Numbered from the stretch's first letter, positions 47,721-57,253 are shown. The stretch is DNA of 64,000 nt from Wolbachia endosymbiont (group B) of Parapoynx stratiotata (GCF_947250635.1 NZ_OX366335.1:124001-188000), one strand, 5' to 3'. Notes: generated by a model from the sequence alone, not told the origin. Translations and numbers: made by a program.

Positions 47721-49012
47721 TCATTAAAAACCTTGCTATATATATGATCTACATGTTTCGTATAATACTTCAAATCAAACAAAGATTCAAGTTTTTTAGA
47801 GTTAATAACTTCAAGTAAGGATTTATCTTGTTTCAGTTCGGCCAGAAAATCACTATTGTTTTGTTTCACTTTCATTGCATTGCTCTGAACAATTTTATAC
47901 GCCTCTTCCCTCGCCAAACCACTATTTACCAACTCGAGTAATACTCGTTGTGAAAAAACCAAGCCTTTTGAAGAATTTAAGTTCTTTTCAATGTTTTCCT
48001 TATTGATCACCAATTTATCTATCAAATCTGTTAATCGTACTAAAGCAAAATCCATTGCTATACAAGCATCAGGAGCAATGCATCTTTCCACAGACGAGTG
48101 CGATATATCTCGTTCGTGCCATAATGCAACATTTTCTAATGCAGGAAAAACATAGCTGCGTATTAAGCGTGAGAGCCCAGTCAAATTCTCACTTAAAATA
48201 GGATTACACTTATGCGGCATAGCAGAACTTCCCTTCTGACCAGTGGAAAAATACTCAGAAATTTCTCCAACTTCAGTTCTTTGCAAGTGACGTATTTCAA
48301 CGGCAATATTCTCTATTGAACTTGCAATCACTCCTAAAACTGAAAAGAATATTGCGTGTCTATCACGAGGAATGACTTGAGACGATATGGTTTCAGGTAT
48401 AAGTCCCATTTCTTTCGCTACATACTCTTCAACAAACGGATCAACATTTGAAAAATTACCTACTGCACCTGATATTTTACAAATCGAGATCTCTGTTTTC
48501 GCGCTAATTAATCTCTGATAATTGCGTTTAAATTCAGCATAAAATCTAGCAAATTTTAATCCAAGAGTTGTTGATTCTGCATGCATTCCATGACTGCGCC
48601 CAACACAAACAATATTTTTATAGTCCTCAGCCTTTTTTTTCAGTGCTGAAAGTATATTTTTTAAATTTTCGAGCAAAATATCACATGATTCCTTTAACTG
48701 AACCGCAAGGCATGTATCTAAAACGTCAGAACTTGTCATTCCATAATGAAGATAACGAACATCAACTCCCGCTTCTTCAGCAACATATGTTAAAAAAGCT
48801 ATAACATCATGTTTTACAATGGATTCAATTTCGTTAATACGTTCAATATCAAATTCAATAACATCAGAGAGCTTCTGAGCAACACTATTTGGAATCACTC
48901 CTAACTCTGCTTGAGCTTCACACGCTAATTTTTCTATTTTGAGCCATATATTAAACTTATTTTTTTCTTCCCAAATGGAAGACATTTCTTTGCGGCTATA
49001 GCGTGGGATCAT
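47711..49012 (-). CDS. purB: adenylosuccinate lyase
   Basis: 433 residues, fumarase/aspartase superfamily. It acts twice in purine synthesis (SAICAR to AICAR; adenylosuccinate to AMP). The family signature is GSSAMPHKCNPILSE (about 262-276). HYGMTSSDVLDT (about 85-96) and GRSHGMHAE (His) carry catalytic residues. The stop codon TAG lies within the downstream tRNA gene. ATG start. Confidence 0.97.
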   Translation of the reverse strand: MIPRYSRKEMSSIWEEKNKFNIWLKIEKLACEAQAELGVIPNSVAQKLSDVIEFDIERINEIESIVKHDVIAFLTYVAEEAGVDVRYLHYGMTSSDVLDTCLAVQLKESCDILLENLKNILSALKKKAEDYKNIVCVGRSHGMHAESTTLGLKFARFYAEFKRNYQRLISAKTEISICKISGAVGNFSNVDPFVEEYVAKEMGLIPETISSQVIPRDRHAIFFSVLGVIASSIENIAVEIRHLQRTEVGEISEYFSTGQKGSSAMPHKCNPILSENLTGLSRLIRSYVFPALENVALWHERDISHSSVERCIAPDACIAMDFALVRLTDLIDKLVINKENIEKNLNSSKGLVFSQRVLLELVNSGLAREEAYKIVQSNAMKVKQNNSDFLAELKQDKSLLEVINSKKLESLFDLKYYTKHVDHIYSKVFNEAE

Positions 49013-49039
49013 TAGATGATCCCTGTCTTATCTTTGAAC

Positions 49040-49098
49040 ATGCTAGACCCCAGTGTGTAACACTGGGACGACAGAAAAAAAAGGCACTGGAATGACAA
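49040..49098. repeat. palindromic repeat upstream of purB
   Basis: CCCCAGTGTGTAACACTGGGACGACAG (49048-49074), then GGCACTGGAATGACAAGAG. It lies between rplI and purB and could terminate the ribosomal operon. Confidence 0.7.
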
Positions 49099-49124
49099 GA
49101 GTAGTTGAAATATTTTATTCACTG

Positions 49125-49649
49125 CTATTCGTTATTTGTATCTTCTTGTTGCTCAGATTTCTGATTTTGCAACTTTACTTGCCTCAATTCATGTGCATCT
49201 TTTTCAGATCTTACAACGTATATAGTAATTGGAACTATCACTTTACTATGTAATTCTATATTTACTTGATACTCGCCCAAATTTTTGATACTTATTCCAC
49301 CAAAAGATAAACTATGATGACTTATATCATATCCTTCTTGTAATAAAGTTTTTGCAATTTCACGTGTGGTTACAGAGCCAAAAATCTTTCCATCCTCTGA
49401 AGCTTGCTTTATTAATATAATAAATTTATCATGCAGTGATGATGCAAGCACTTTTGCTGCATTTAATTTTTTGATATTTTCTTCTTCCAATAATAAACGC
49501 TGTTCCTCTAACTTTATTAAATTTTCCTTAGTGGCTTTCATCGCCTTTTTTTGTGGAAAAAGAAAATTACGTGCATAACCTGGCTTAACTTTGACAACTT
49601 CACCAAGCTTACCTAAAGTTGTTATATTTTCCTTTAAAATTATTAACAT
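49125..49649 (-). CDS. rplI: 50S ribosomal protein L9
   Basis: 174 residues. The N-terminal domain starts MLIILKENITTLGKLGEVVKV and contains the signature GYARNFLFPQKKA; a long helix and the C-terminal domain (GKIFGSVTTREIAKTL) follow. The C-terminal end has a Gln/Glu-rich extension. Last gene of the rpsF-rpsR-rplI operon, three bases after rpsR. Confidence 0.96.
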   Translation of the reverse strand: MLIILKENITTLGKLGEVVKVKPGYARNFLFPQKKAMKATKENLIKLEEQRLLLEEENIKKLNAAKVLASSLHDKFIILIKQASEDGKIFGSVTTREIAKTLLQEGYDISHHSLSFGGISIKNLGEYQVNIELHSKVIVPITIYVVRSEKDAHELRQVKLQNQKSEQQEDTNNE

Positions 49650-49652
49650 AAA

Positions 49653-49931
49653 TTACCTAACTTTTTTAGTACAGTAAGGAGCAAGAGCTAAAAAGCGTGC
49701 TCTTATAATTGCTAAGCGCAACTTTCTTTGTTTTCTTGCGCACACACCTGTTAACCTTCTAGGTAATATTCTACCATAGTCAGAGGTGAATTTGGACAAT
49801 AAATCTATATTCTTATAGTCTATGTCCTCATCTTTAGATGCAGTAAGAGGACAGACCTTAGGACGCCTAAAGCCAGTTCTGTTATTTACAGACACGTAAG
49901 AATTATTAAAACTATTTCGTCTTTTTATCAT
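49653..49931 (-). CDS. rpsR: 30S ribosomal protein S18
   Basis: 92 residues with the S18 core: [20 protein letters not shown], then [22 protein letters not shown] and [13 protein letters not shown]. It binds S6 in the 30S platform. Its ATG overlaps the rpsF stop by one base, so the two partner proteins are translationally coupled. Confidence 0.97.
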   Translation of the reverse strand: MIKRRNSFNNSYVSVNNRTGFRRPKVCPLTASKDEDIDYKNIDLLSKFTSDYGRILPRRLTGVCARKQRKLRLAIIRARFLALAPYCTKKVR

Positions 49932-50704
49932 TATGCACTTTTCTCCTCAATTTGTTTATCCAGCATGTAAGATTTACCTTTAAAAAACTCATTAACCCGT
50001 ACAGACAAGTGGCGAATAATATTCTCATTCAGTTTTACTCTACGCTCAAATTCATCCATAATGCTTGAAGTAAAACTTATACACATCATACAGTAATGAC
50101 CACTTTTCATCTTATTTATTGGGTATGCAAAATCCAATAGACCCCAATATTCATATTTTATCAATCCTGAAGCTTCAATATTTTTCAAAAGCACTTCCAG
50201 CGTTTTACTCAATTGATTTGAGTCTACTATTTTAAAACTTTTTAAAACCTCTTGAAGGGGCTTTATTAGATGTTGTGAAATATTTTCCTTAAAAGCATTT
50301 ACTACATTATAGATAAATGCACTTTTAGTGTTAGCTCCTGGAAGGTCCATAAAATTTTGTTTTATTCCCGTATCACTTAGTTCATTTTTCAATTCTTTAT
50401 CGATTCTTGACTTTATTTCTTTTAAATTTGAAAAATCTTCTTCCAATTCAACCCATAAAATTTTTGTCAGAGTTTCCAAAAAATCAGAGTAAACAATCAG
50501 ACTTTTTTTAATGCTTTCAGTACTTGCCTCTAGCTCTTGTTTTGTAACTGTGCTATGTTCTCTTTCTATGAGACCTTTAACCTCCTGAGAAATAACATCT
50601 GCTTTAATATTTTTCAACAAAATAGCCAATTCTTGGACCATTTCTTCTACTTCTTGCTGCAATAAGTTCGGTTGTGCTATAAAAGTAAATTCATAGAGAT
50701 TCAC
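49931..50704 (-). CDS. rpsF: 30S ribosomal protein S6 with a large internal insertion
   Basis: 257 residues from the GTG at 50704, which has AAGGAAG six bases upstream and gives the family start [13 protein letters not shown]; a TTG seven codons earlier is less likely. S6 is usually about 95-130 residues. The two halves of S6 are recognisable: beta1-alpha1 (about 2-35) and, after some 140 extra residues, [21 protein letters not shown] and [16 protein letters not shown]. The inserted part (about 35-175) is helical and charged. The segments [13 protein letters not shown] and [14 protein letters not shown] on its two sides look like an internal duplication. First gene of the S6-S18-L9 operon. 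Confidence 0.9.
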   Translation of the reverse strand: MNLYEFTFIAQPNLLQQEVEEMVQELAILLKNIKADVISQEVKGLIEREHSTVTKQELEASTESIKKSLIVYSDFLETLTKILWVELEEDFSNLKEIKSRIDKELKNELSDTGIKQNFMDLPGANTKSAFIYNVVNAFKENISQHLIKPLQEVLKSFKIVDSNQLSKTLEVLLKNIEASGLIKYEYWGLLDFAYPINKMKSGHYCMMCISFTSSIMDEFERRVKLNENIIRHLSVRVNEFFKGKSYMLDKQIEEKSA

Positions 50705-50752
50705 TATATCTTCCTTTAATATCAATTAAACACTTTATTATATAAAACTTTT

Positions 50753-53700
50753 TTATATAAGCAAGTTATTTGTATTAATTTCTACGCCTTCAATCCAACT
50801 TAAGTGAGATATTTCATAAATAGCTTGGGGGGTGATTGAATATGCACCTGGCAACAAGATGCTGACTTTATGTTTTTCGAGAAGAAACTTTAGCATTATT
50901 TTGGTTTTGCCTCCATTTTTCAACACTGAATTCAACTCCTCAGCAACTTTTTGCGAGTCTGCACATACAGCAGTTAAAACTAATCCTTTCATTAGAGAAG
51001 TAACCTTTTCTGTAAATTCAGATATGTCCTTTCCTGATAGTCTCGTTGTGTTTTCTGAAATTTCAAGATCAATTATCACAAATGCTCCAGGTGAAAATAG
51101 ATTCCTTTTTTCTTCTATTATTTCATTATTGTAGAATGCTATTTCAGAAACATTGTGGGGATCAGAAAGTGTTAGGATAACAAATCTTCCACGTTCTGAG
51201 GTTCTCATACGCACATTTAATATTACACCAGCAGTTTTTATCGTCTTACTCTCTCCGATAAACCCAATATTTAATTTTTTCAAAAGAGTTTTAAATTTTT
51301 TAAGCGGGTGATTAGTTAAATAAAACCCTAGTGAAAATAACTCATGCTCTAATTTTTCCTCTTCATTAAAATCTTCCACGTTCTCAAGTTTTGGCTTGAG
51401 GACATCAAGATTGCCAAATAAAACAGCTTGATTTGACTGCCTATTTTTATTTGCAAAGTAAATCAATGTGTCTATTGACTCGTATAACTGCTTTCTATTT
51501 TGGTGCACACTATCGAATGTTCCAGATTTAATTAAGCTTTCTAGCGCCCTCTTATTTATCATATGACCAGAATTTTGAATAAATTCCCATATGTCCTTAT
51601 AAGGTGCATTTACTATTCCTTCTGCTATAGCAAAACCAACATTACGCAAAGCAGCAATTCCGTAGCGTATGTGCTCACCCTCTATTGAAAATTCAGCCTT
51701 AGATTTGCTGATATCAGGCGAAAGAACAGCAACTCCACTGAATTTTGCAGCATGATAAAACAAATTCAGTTTGTCTCTATCATCAATGTTGAGATTCATC
51801 AAGGCCGTAAAAAATTCTAGCGGGTAGTTAGCCTTAAGGTAAGCTGTTTGGTAAGATATAATCGCATATGCTGCAGCGTGGGATTTATTAAATCCATAAC
51901 CAGCAAATTTTGCAACAAGATCAAAAATATAACTTGCCCTGTCGTAATCAACACCGTTTTTTGTTGCTCCTTGAACAAAAAGTTCACGTTGTTTATCCAT
52001 CTCTGCCTTAATTTTCTTACCCATGGCACGTCTGAGTAAATCCGCCTCTGCTAAGCTATATCCAGAGAGAATACGCGCTATTTCCATTACCTGTTCTTGG
52101 TAGATTATTACTCCGAATGTTTCTTTTAACACCTCCTCAAGCAATGGATGAATGTAATCTGGCTTTTCAAGTCCATGCTTTCTTGCAACATAAGTTGGAA
52201 TGTTATCCATAGGCCCTGGGCGATAAAGAGAAATTAAAGCGATGATATCTTCAATGCAGTCTGGCTTTAGTTTGATTAAAGCTTCTCTCATTCCCGAACT
52301 TTCAAGCTGAAACACTCCGATTGAATCACCTCTTGAGAGCATTTCATAGGTTCTTTGATCAATCAAAGAAACCGAGGAAATATCAAATTTTTTTTCATCA
52401 CGATTAATTAAACGACATACATGATCTATTAGTGTTAGCGTACCAAGTCCAAGAAAATCAAATTTTATTAACCCAGCTTTCTCTACATATTTCATGCTGT
52501 ATTGAGTGATTGGCAGAGCCGAATTTGGATCATAATAGACGGGAACAAAATTTTCTAATTTTTGATCGCATATTACAATTCCAGCAGCATGAGTTGAAAC
52601 GTGACGATATATTCCTTCGAGCTTTAGTGATATATCAAGAAGCTTTGCAATTACCTCATCACTATCTCGTTCTTTCTGTAGGTTTTGATCAAGCTCTATC
52701 GCTTGCGATAAAGTTACAGGATTTACTGGATTAAATGGAACCATTTTAGATATTTTATCCACTTGAGAGTAAGGCATTTGCAATACTCTACCAACATCAC
52801 GCAATACTGCCCTTGCTTGCAATTTTCCAAAAGTGATTATTTGAGCAACATAACCGTACTTTTTCTGAACATAATCAATAACCAGGTCCCTTTTCTCTTG
52901 GCAGAAATCGATATCAAAGTCAGGCATCGATACACGATCAGGATTTAAAAATCTTTCAAAGATCAGACCAAACTTTATTGGATCAAGATCTGTAATTTGT
53001 AAGCTCCAAGCAACAATCGATCCAGCACCAGAACCTCTTCCCGGTCCAACTGGAATGCCATTTGCTTTGCTCCAACGAATGAAATCAGAAACTATCAAAA
53101 AGTAGCCAGCGTAGTTCATCGAAGTTATTACGCTTAGTTCGTAATTCAGCCGATCGTAGTATTGTTTAAGGTCTATGTCCGTTTCATTTGCAATGTGGAA
53201 TTCTAATCCTGCAACTGCCTGCTCCCTCAGTTCTTCATTCTCAGTTTTATTTTCTCGACAAGGAAATTTAGGCAAGATAGGCTGCCTGCTTCTTGGCATG
53301 TAAGAGCACCGCTTAGCTATCACTAAAGTGTTATAAATTGCTTCGGGAATGTCGCTGAACAGTTCCTCCATTTCTTCCACAGATTTGAAGTAATGCTCGG
53401 TAGTTAACTTCTTTCTGTTATTCTCCAGGGCATAACTGCCCTCCGATATGCACGTTAATATATCATAAGCTTCATAATCAGATCTATTTGAAAAAAACAC
53501 ATCATTCGTTGCCACTAGTGGTATATTGCGCTGATAAGCAAAATCTATTAAAGCTTCTTCAAGCTCTAGCTCTTTATTCAGCCCATGACGCTGCAATTCA
53601 ACATATAAATGACCATCGAATGCTGAGAGCAGTCTTTTTATCGTTTCTTTATCTTGCTTCAATAACAGTTGAGCCAATATGCCGTCATATCCACCAGTTA

Positions 53701-54073
53701 AGGCGATTAGGCCTGAACTTAAATTTAATAGCTCATCAAAATCAACGTAAGGAATATCGCTGTTATTCTTGCGCTTTTTAAAAGACTCACTCACCAAGGT
53801 GACTAAATTAGTGTACCCTTGTTCATTTTTTGCAAGTAGGAGTATTGATAAATTTTGTTCTAAGTGTCGAACGATAATATTGCATCCTATTATTAGCTGT
53901 ATTCCCCTACTTGCTGCATATTCTGCAAATTCAAGTGAGCCAAATAAGTTACCTGAGTCAGTAACTGCAACTGCCGGCATTTTGTTCTGCAAACAAAGAC
54001 CAATCAGCTCCTCAATTTTAACCGAACTCTCAAGCAGAGAATAAACGCTATGAACACGCAAGTGTATGAACAT
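50753..54073 (-). CDS. dnaE: DNA polymerase III alpha subunit
   Basis: 1106 residues, the replicative polymerase, slightly shorter than E. coli DnaE. The N-terminal PHP domain begins FIHLRVHSVYSLLESSVKI. The palm has catalytic acids in SMPDFDIDFCQEKRD (about 385-399), with GPGRGSGAGSIVAW just before it. Further blocks are YRPGPMDNIP, YQEQVMEIARILSGY and FNKSHAAAYA. An OB-like domain and a divergent C-terminal region follow. ATG start. Partners dnaX and dnaN are elsewhere in the window. Confidence 0.98.
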   Translation of the reverse strand: MFIHLRVHSVYSLLESSVKIEELIGLCLQNKMPAVAVTDSGNLFGSLEFAEYAASRGIQLIIGCNIIVRHLEQNLSILLLAKNEQGYTNLVTLVSESFKKRKNNSDIPYVDFDELLNLSSGLIALTGGYDGILAQLLLKQDKETIKRLLSAFDGHLYVELQRHGLNKELELEEALIDFAYQRNIPLVATNDVFFSNRSDYEAYDILTCISEGSYALENNRKKLTTEHYFKSVEEMEELFSDIPEAIYNTLVIAKRCSYMPRSRQPILPKFPCRENKTENEELREQAVAGLEFHIANETDIDLKQYYDRLNYELSVITSMNYAGYFLIVSDFIRWSKANGIPVGPGRGSGAGSIVAWSLQITDLDPIKFGLIFERFLNPDRVSMPDFDIDFCQEKRDLVIDYVQKKYGYVAQIITFGKLQARAVLRDVGRVLQMPYSQVDKISKMVPFNPVNPVTLSQAIELDQNLQKERDSDEVIAKLLDISLKLEGIYRHVSTHAAGIVICDQKLENFVPVYYDPNSALPITQYSMKYVEKAGLIKFDFLGLGTLTLIDHVCRLINRDEKKFDISSVSLIDQRTYEMLSRGDSIGVFQLESSGMREALIKLKPDCIEDIIALISLYRPGPMDNIPTYVARKHGLEKPDYIHPLLEEVLKETFGVIIYQEQVMEIARILSGYSLAEADLLRRAMGKKIKAEMDKQRELFVQGATKNGVDYDRASYIFDLVAKFAGYGFNKSHAAAYAIISYQTAYLKANYPLEFFTALMNLNIDDRDKLNLFYHAAKFSGVAVLSPDISKSKAEFSIEGEHIRYGIAALRNVGFAIAEGIVNAPYKDIWEFIQNSGHMINKRALESLIKSGTFDSVHQNRKQLYESIDTLIYFANKNRQSNQAVLFGNLDVLKPKLENVEDFNEEEKLEHELFSLGFYLTNHPLKKFKTLLKKLNIGFIGESKTIKTAGVILNVRMRTSERGRFVILTLSDPHNVSEIAFYNNEIIEEKRNLFSPGAFVIIDLEISENTTRLSGKDISEFTEKVTSLMKGLVLTAVCADSQKVAEELNSVLKNGGKTKIMLKFLLEKHKVSILLPGAYSITPQAIYEISHLSWIEGVEINTNNLLI

Positions 54074-54211
54074 AAAAAACTTTAGATTAGCAATAAAAGG
54101 ATAACATTAATTTGCTCGTAGGGATATGAAAAGGTCTAACACTGAAATAACACAAAGAGGCTATTTGAATCTAATTTACTATTCACAATCCCGGTTATTA
54201 GCTTGTTTTAA

Positions 54212-54240
54212 TTGACTTTTTATCATAATTATGTAATAAT
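54212..54240 (+). promoter_or_regulatory. probable promoter of the 302-residue ankyrin gene
   Basis: TTGACT (54212-54217), a 16-base spacer and TAATAA (54234-54239), 33 bases before the ATG; GAAGG-like ribosome site near 54261. Consensus inference. Confidence 0.4.
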
Positions 54241-54272
54241 TAAATAACTCTTTTAATATTGAAGGTAAAATC

Positions 54273-55181
54273 ATGACAGGAGAATATGAATCACTGAAAA
54301 AAGTACTGAGGACGATTGAGGCTAAGAAAGATTTAAAGAAAGATAATATAATTAAGAAAATACAAGAAGAACTAAAGGAACAGGATCAAGGTCTATATCA
54401 AGAGTGGGAGGAAGATGAATTTGATGTAAATCATGCATTTAGCTTAAATATTTCAGGGATAGAGTACTCAAAGCTTCCGTTACTAATAATAGCTGCTCAG
54501 AATGGTTACATAAAGACAGTAGGGTTTTTAATCGGAGCAAAAGCAGATGTTAATGCGAAAGATAGAGATGAGTGCACTGCTTTGCACTCTGCTGCTGATT
54601 ATGGTCGCAAAGAGATAGTAGATGTTTTAATCAGAGCAGAAGCAGATGTTAATACGAAAGATAGAAATGAGTGCACTGCTTTGCACTCTGCTACTTGCAA
54701 AGAGATGAAAGAGATAGTAGAGGTTTTACTCGAAAGAGGAGCAAATGTTAACGCAGTAGATCGATATGGAAAGACTCCTTTAGATTATGCTAAAATGCGT
54801 ATTAAATGGCATGCTAAAGAGCGTGCTAAAGGGTATGGTGAAATTTATGCTGAAGGTTATGCTAAGAGTGAAAGCATAGTAAAAGCTCTATTAGATGCAG
54901 GAGGACGTTCTTTTGTGAAAGCACGTAATAAGGCAATGATTGCTGGTGGAGTGAATACATTATTAGGCACTGCTATAGCAGTGGCACTTTTTACAACTGG
55001 AATAATTACAGCTGAGTTGATACCTATCGTTATAGCAGTGGTTGCAGTTACAGCAGCAGCACTGGTAGTTGGTTGTGCTACATATGAATTACTAAAGCCT
55101 AGTACTAAAGTTGATGGAGCAGAGAAATCATCTGCCGCCTTAATAAATGGACAGCAGGGAGTTACTAGCATTCCTTCATAG
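54273..55181 (+). CDS. ankyrin-repeat protein with C-terminal membrane hairpin
   Basis: 302 residues. A charged helical start is followed by four ankyrin repeats (about 68-185: LPLLIIAAQNGY, CTALHSAADYGR, CTALHSATCKEM, KTPLDYAKMR). Repeats two and three are near copies (CTALHSA twice, RAEADVN twice). Residues about 227-270 form two hydrophobic segments ending in ATYELLKPSTK, comparable in position and pattern with the TYCYRPKS end of the 17219-22350 ankyrin genes. ATG start with a likely promoter. Candidate effector; target unknown. Confidence 0.88.
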   Translation: MTGEYESLKKVLRTIEAKKDLKKDNIIKKIQEELKEQDQGLYQEWEEDEFDVNHAFSLNISGIEYSKLPLLIIAAQNGYIKTVGFLIGAKADVNAKDRDECTALHSAADYGRKEIVDVLIRAEADVNTKDRNECTALHSATCKEMKEIVEVLLERGANVNAVDRYGKTPLDYAKMRIKWHAKERAKGYGEIYAEGYAKSESIVKALLDAGGRSFVKARNKAMIAGGVNTLLGTAIAVALFTTGIITAELIPIVIAVVAVTAAALVVGCATYELLKPSTKVDGAEKSSAALINGQQGVTSIPS

Positions 55182-55380
55182 TAGAGCGCGTGACGCAGGT
55201 TCCTGGATCCCAGTGTCTGGGCATTGGGATGACAACGAAGGGGCTGCTTGAATAACAACGAAGGGTTATTTGGATAATAGCCGTACTTGATCTGGATTCC
55301 AGTGTCTAGGCACTGGGATGACAAGGGGGGATACTAGGATGACAACGAAGGTGCTGGAATGAAAGGAGTGTTAGATAAAG
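55182..55380. repeat. palindromic repeat cluster
   Basis: About 200 bases of repeat copies: GGATCCCAGTGTCTGGGCAT (about 55206), ATTCCAGTGTCTAGGCACTG (about 55295-55318), and degenerate tails of the form GGATGACAACGAAGG repeated four times. Convergent intergenic site; the hairpins could terminate both genes. Confidence 0.75.
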
Positions 55381-56349
55381 CTACTTGTATAACTGTTGCA
55401 CATCCATAAACTCCTTTTCGTTTTGAATGCTGATGATAGTGTGAGTGTTGAGAGGTAAAGGGTCATTTCTATGTCCATGTCCTACCCCTTTTATTGTAAA
55501 TACTGGAAAGTTAACACTTTTTGCAAACCTTTCTTTTACAATTTCAACAAGATTATCATTATAACAGTTAACAAAGTCACCGAATATTACTGCATCTACT
55601 CCATCAAAAATATGAGCTTGTTTTAGGTGATCTAAACTTCGCTCAATTGAATATGGATAAACTCTTATGTCTTCTAAAAATAGAATTTTGTTTTTTGCGT
55701 TTATTTGCCAAGCAGTTCCTATACTGTTTTCAACCAAAGTCATATTACCACCGATGATTTTAGACTCTAATCTGCCATTTTTTAGTCTAACTCCATTATT
55801 TATCATCTTTAAGTTGTCAAATCTGATAGAGTTGCGTTGGTTAAGAATTAATTCTTTTAATTTTTCAACAGAGCTTTCAGCAACAGAGTTATTTACTATC
55901 ATTTCCAACATGGTGCCGTGGAGGGTTTGCCAGTCGTATTTAACTTGCAGATAAATATGTAAAGCAGTGATATCACTATAGCCTATAAGAATTTTTTTAT
56001 TTTGAGCAATTCTTTCTTTTTTATCATTGGGTAACTTTTCTAGATAGGGAATTAGCCGAGAAGCCCCTTCTCCTCCTCTGATACACCAAATTATTTTGCT
56101 ATCATCAGTGAGCGCATTAACCAAATCATTCGCTCTAAACTCATCAGAGTTAGAATAAAATGGGTTGTCATTACTGTATATTTTCTCCGAAATGTGAGGA
56201 TTAAAACCCAAAGTTTTTACGTATTCTCTTATAGTAGGCAGATCTGATTCTTTTCCTTTCGAAGAAGGAGCAATAATATCAACTTGATTGATTGTGTGTG
56301 CAGGATTAGTGAGTAAAAGGCATAGAAAATAAAGAATAAAGGAATACAT
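55381..56349 (-). CDS. LD-carboxypeptidase (peptidase S66)
   Basis: 322 residues. It is recognised by VDIIAPSS near the N-terminus, RGGEGASRLI, GYSDITALH (nucleophile S125), FLEDIRVYPYSIERSL (E226) and the GHGHRNDPLPL region (H291), giving the Ser-Glu-His triad of LdcA/MccF. LdcA removes the terminal D-Ala from murein tetrapeptides, normally in the cytoplasm. This copy has an N-terminal hydrophobic signal (1-18, SFILYFLCLLLTNPAH), so export is likely, which is unusual. Its ATG overlaps the lipB stop by one base (TAATG). Confidence 0.88.
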   Translation of the reverse strand: MYSFILYFLCLLLTNPAHTINQVDIIAPSSKGKESDLPTIREYVKTLGFNPHISEKIYSNDNPFYSNSDEFRANDLVNALTDDSKIIWCIRGGEGASRLIPYLEKLPNDKKERIAQNKKILIGYSDITALHIYLQVKYDWQTLHGTMLEMIVNNSVAESSVEKLKELILNQRNSIRFDNLKMINNGVRLKNGRLESKIIGGNMTLVENSIGTAWQINAKNKILFLEDIRVYPYSIERSLDHLKQAHIFDGVDAVIFGDFVNCYNDNLVEIVKERFAKSVNFPVFTIKGVGHGHRNDPLPLNTHTIISIQNEKEFMDVQQLYK

Positions 56350-56966
56350 TAAAATATCTTATGAAACTCTTGCTTTAATATATCATCTAATTCGCAAAGA
56401 GAAACTTTTACTCCTAGTTTTTCCATTGATGTAACGCCGTAATCTTTTAGTCCACAAGGAATAATACCCTTATAGTGGGAAAGGTTTGGAGAGACATTAA
56501 GTGCTATGCCATGATAAGTTACCCATTTTCTCAAGCGAATGCCAAAAGCTGCTATTTTTTCTTCTACTCCGTTGTTGTTCACCCAAATGCCTATTCTATC
56601 TTCCTTAAATTCCCCAAGTATATTAAAGTGTTTTAAAACATTTATGATCCAATTACTTAGGTCTCTGATATATAGTTTTATGTCACATTTGTTTCTTTTT
56701 TTAAGATTTAGCATTAAATATATAATGCGCTGCCCTGGTCCGTGATATGTATATTTACCACCCCTACCTGTTTTATATATAGGAAATAATTTTTCAATAA
56801 TGTCATCATCTGTTGCACTGATTCCTGCAGTATAAAGTGGAGGGTGCTGGAGCAGCCATACTAGCTCGTCAGATAAATTATTGTAAATTTGTTGAATTTT
56901 TGCTTCCATGAATTCTACAGCATTGTTATAATCAATAAGTTGGTTAGATATTAGCCATTCCGTCAT
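56349..56966 (-). CDS. lipB: lipoyl (octanoyl) transferase LipB
   Basis: 205 residues from the ATG at 56966 (MTEWLISNQLIDYNNAVEFM), the family-length start. The open frame runs on to 57116, but those 50 codons pass through a palindromic repeat and are probably not coding; an ATG at 56996 inside the repeat is also possible. LipB moves octanoyl from ACP to E2 proteins. Motifs are WLLQHPPLYTAG, GRGGKYTYHGPGQRI (about 75-90) and the catalytic Cys/Lys in HYKGIIPCGLKDYGVTS. Overlaps the LD-carboxypeptidase gene by one base. Confidence 0.94.
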   Translation of the reverse strand: MTEWLISNQLIDYNNAVEFMEAKIQQIYNNLSDELVWLLQHPPLYTAGISATDDDIIEKLFPIYKTGRGGKYTYHGPGQRIIYLMLNLKKRNKCDIKLYIRDLSNWIINVLKHFNILGEFKEDRIGIWVNNNGVEEKIAAFGIRLRKWVTYHGIALNVSPNLSHYKGIIPCGLKDYGVTSMEKLGVKVSLCELDDILKQEFHKIF

Positions 56967-56984
56967 ATTCAATTTCTTTAGGTC

Positions 56985-57195
56985 TATCAATGTCATTCCA
57001 GTCTGGAATCCAGAAATTTGATTGTAGATAGCACACTGAACTGGTAAGCATAGCTGTTTTACGCTAAAAGGAACGTATTTGACTAAATTGTATAAAAAGA
57101 TGGATCCTAGTGTCAAGCTACTTGGATGACAAATATGGGCTACTTGAATGGCACTATCGCAAACGAACTAGTGTCAGCTACTCAGATGACATCAT
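56985..57195. repeat. palindromic repeats upstream of lipB
   Basis: Copies at about 56990-57018 (GTCATTCCAGTCTGGAATCC), 57101-57131 (GGATCCTAGTGTCAAGCTAC then TTGGATGACA), and 57170-57190 (GTGTCAGCTACTCAGATGAC). The first lies in the upstream extension of the lipB frame. Confidence 0.75.
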
Positions 57196-57253
57196 TCTTG
57201 TAACACTAATTGATATAATTCAACTACAATTTCAAATTTTTAACAAAATTTTC

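Noticed and set aside
54857..55324. 155-codon minus-strand frame opposite the 302-residue ankyrin gene
   Set aside because: Antisense shadow of a well-supported gene, extended by a repeat cluster.
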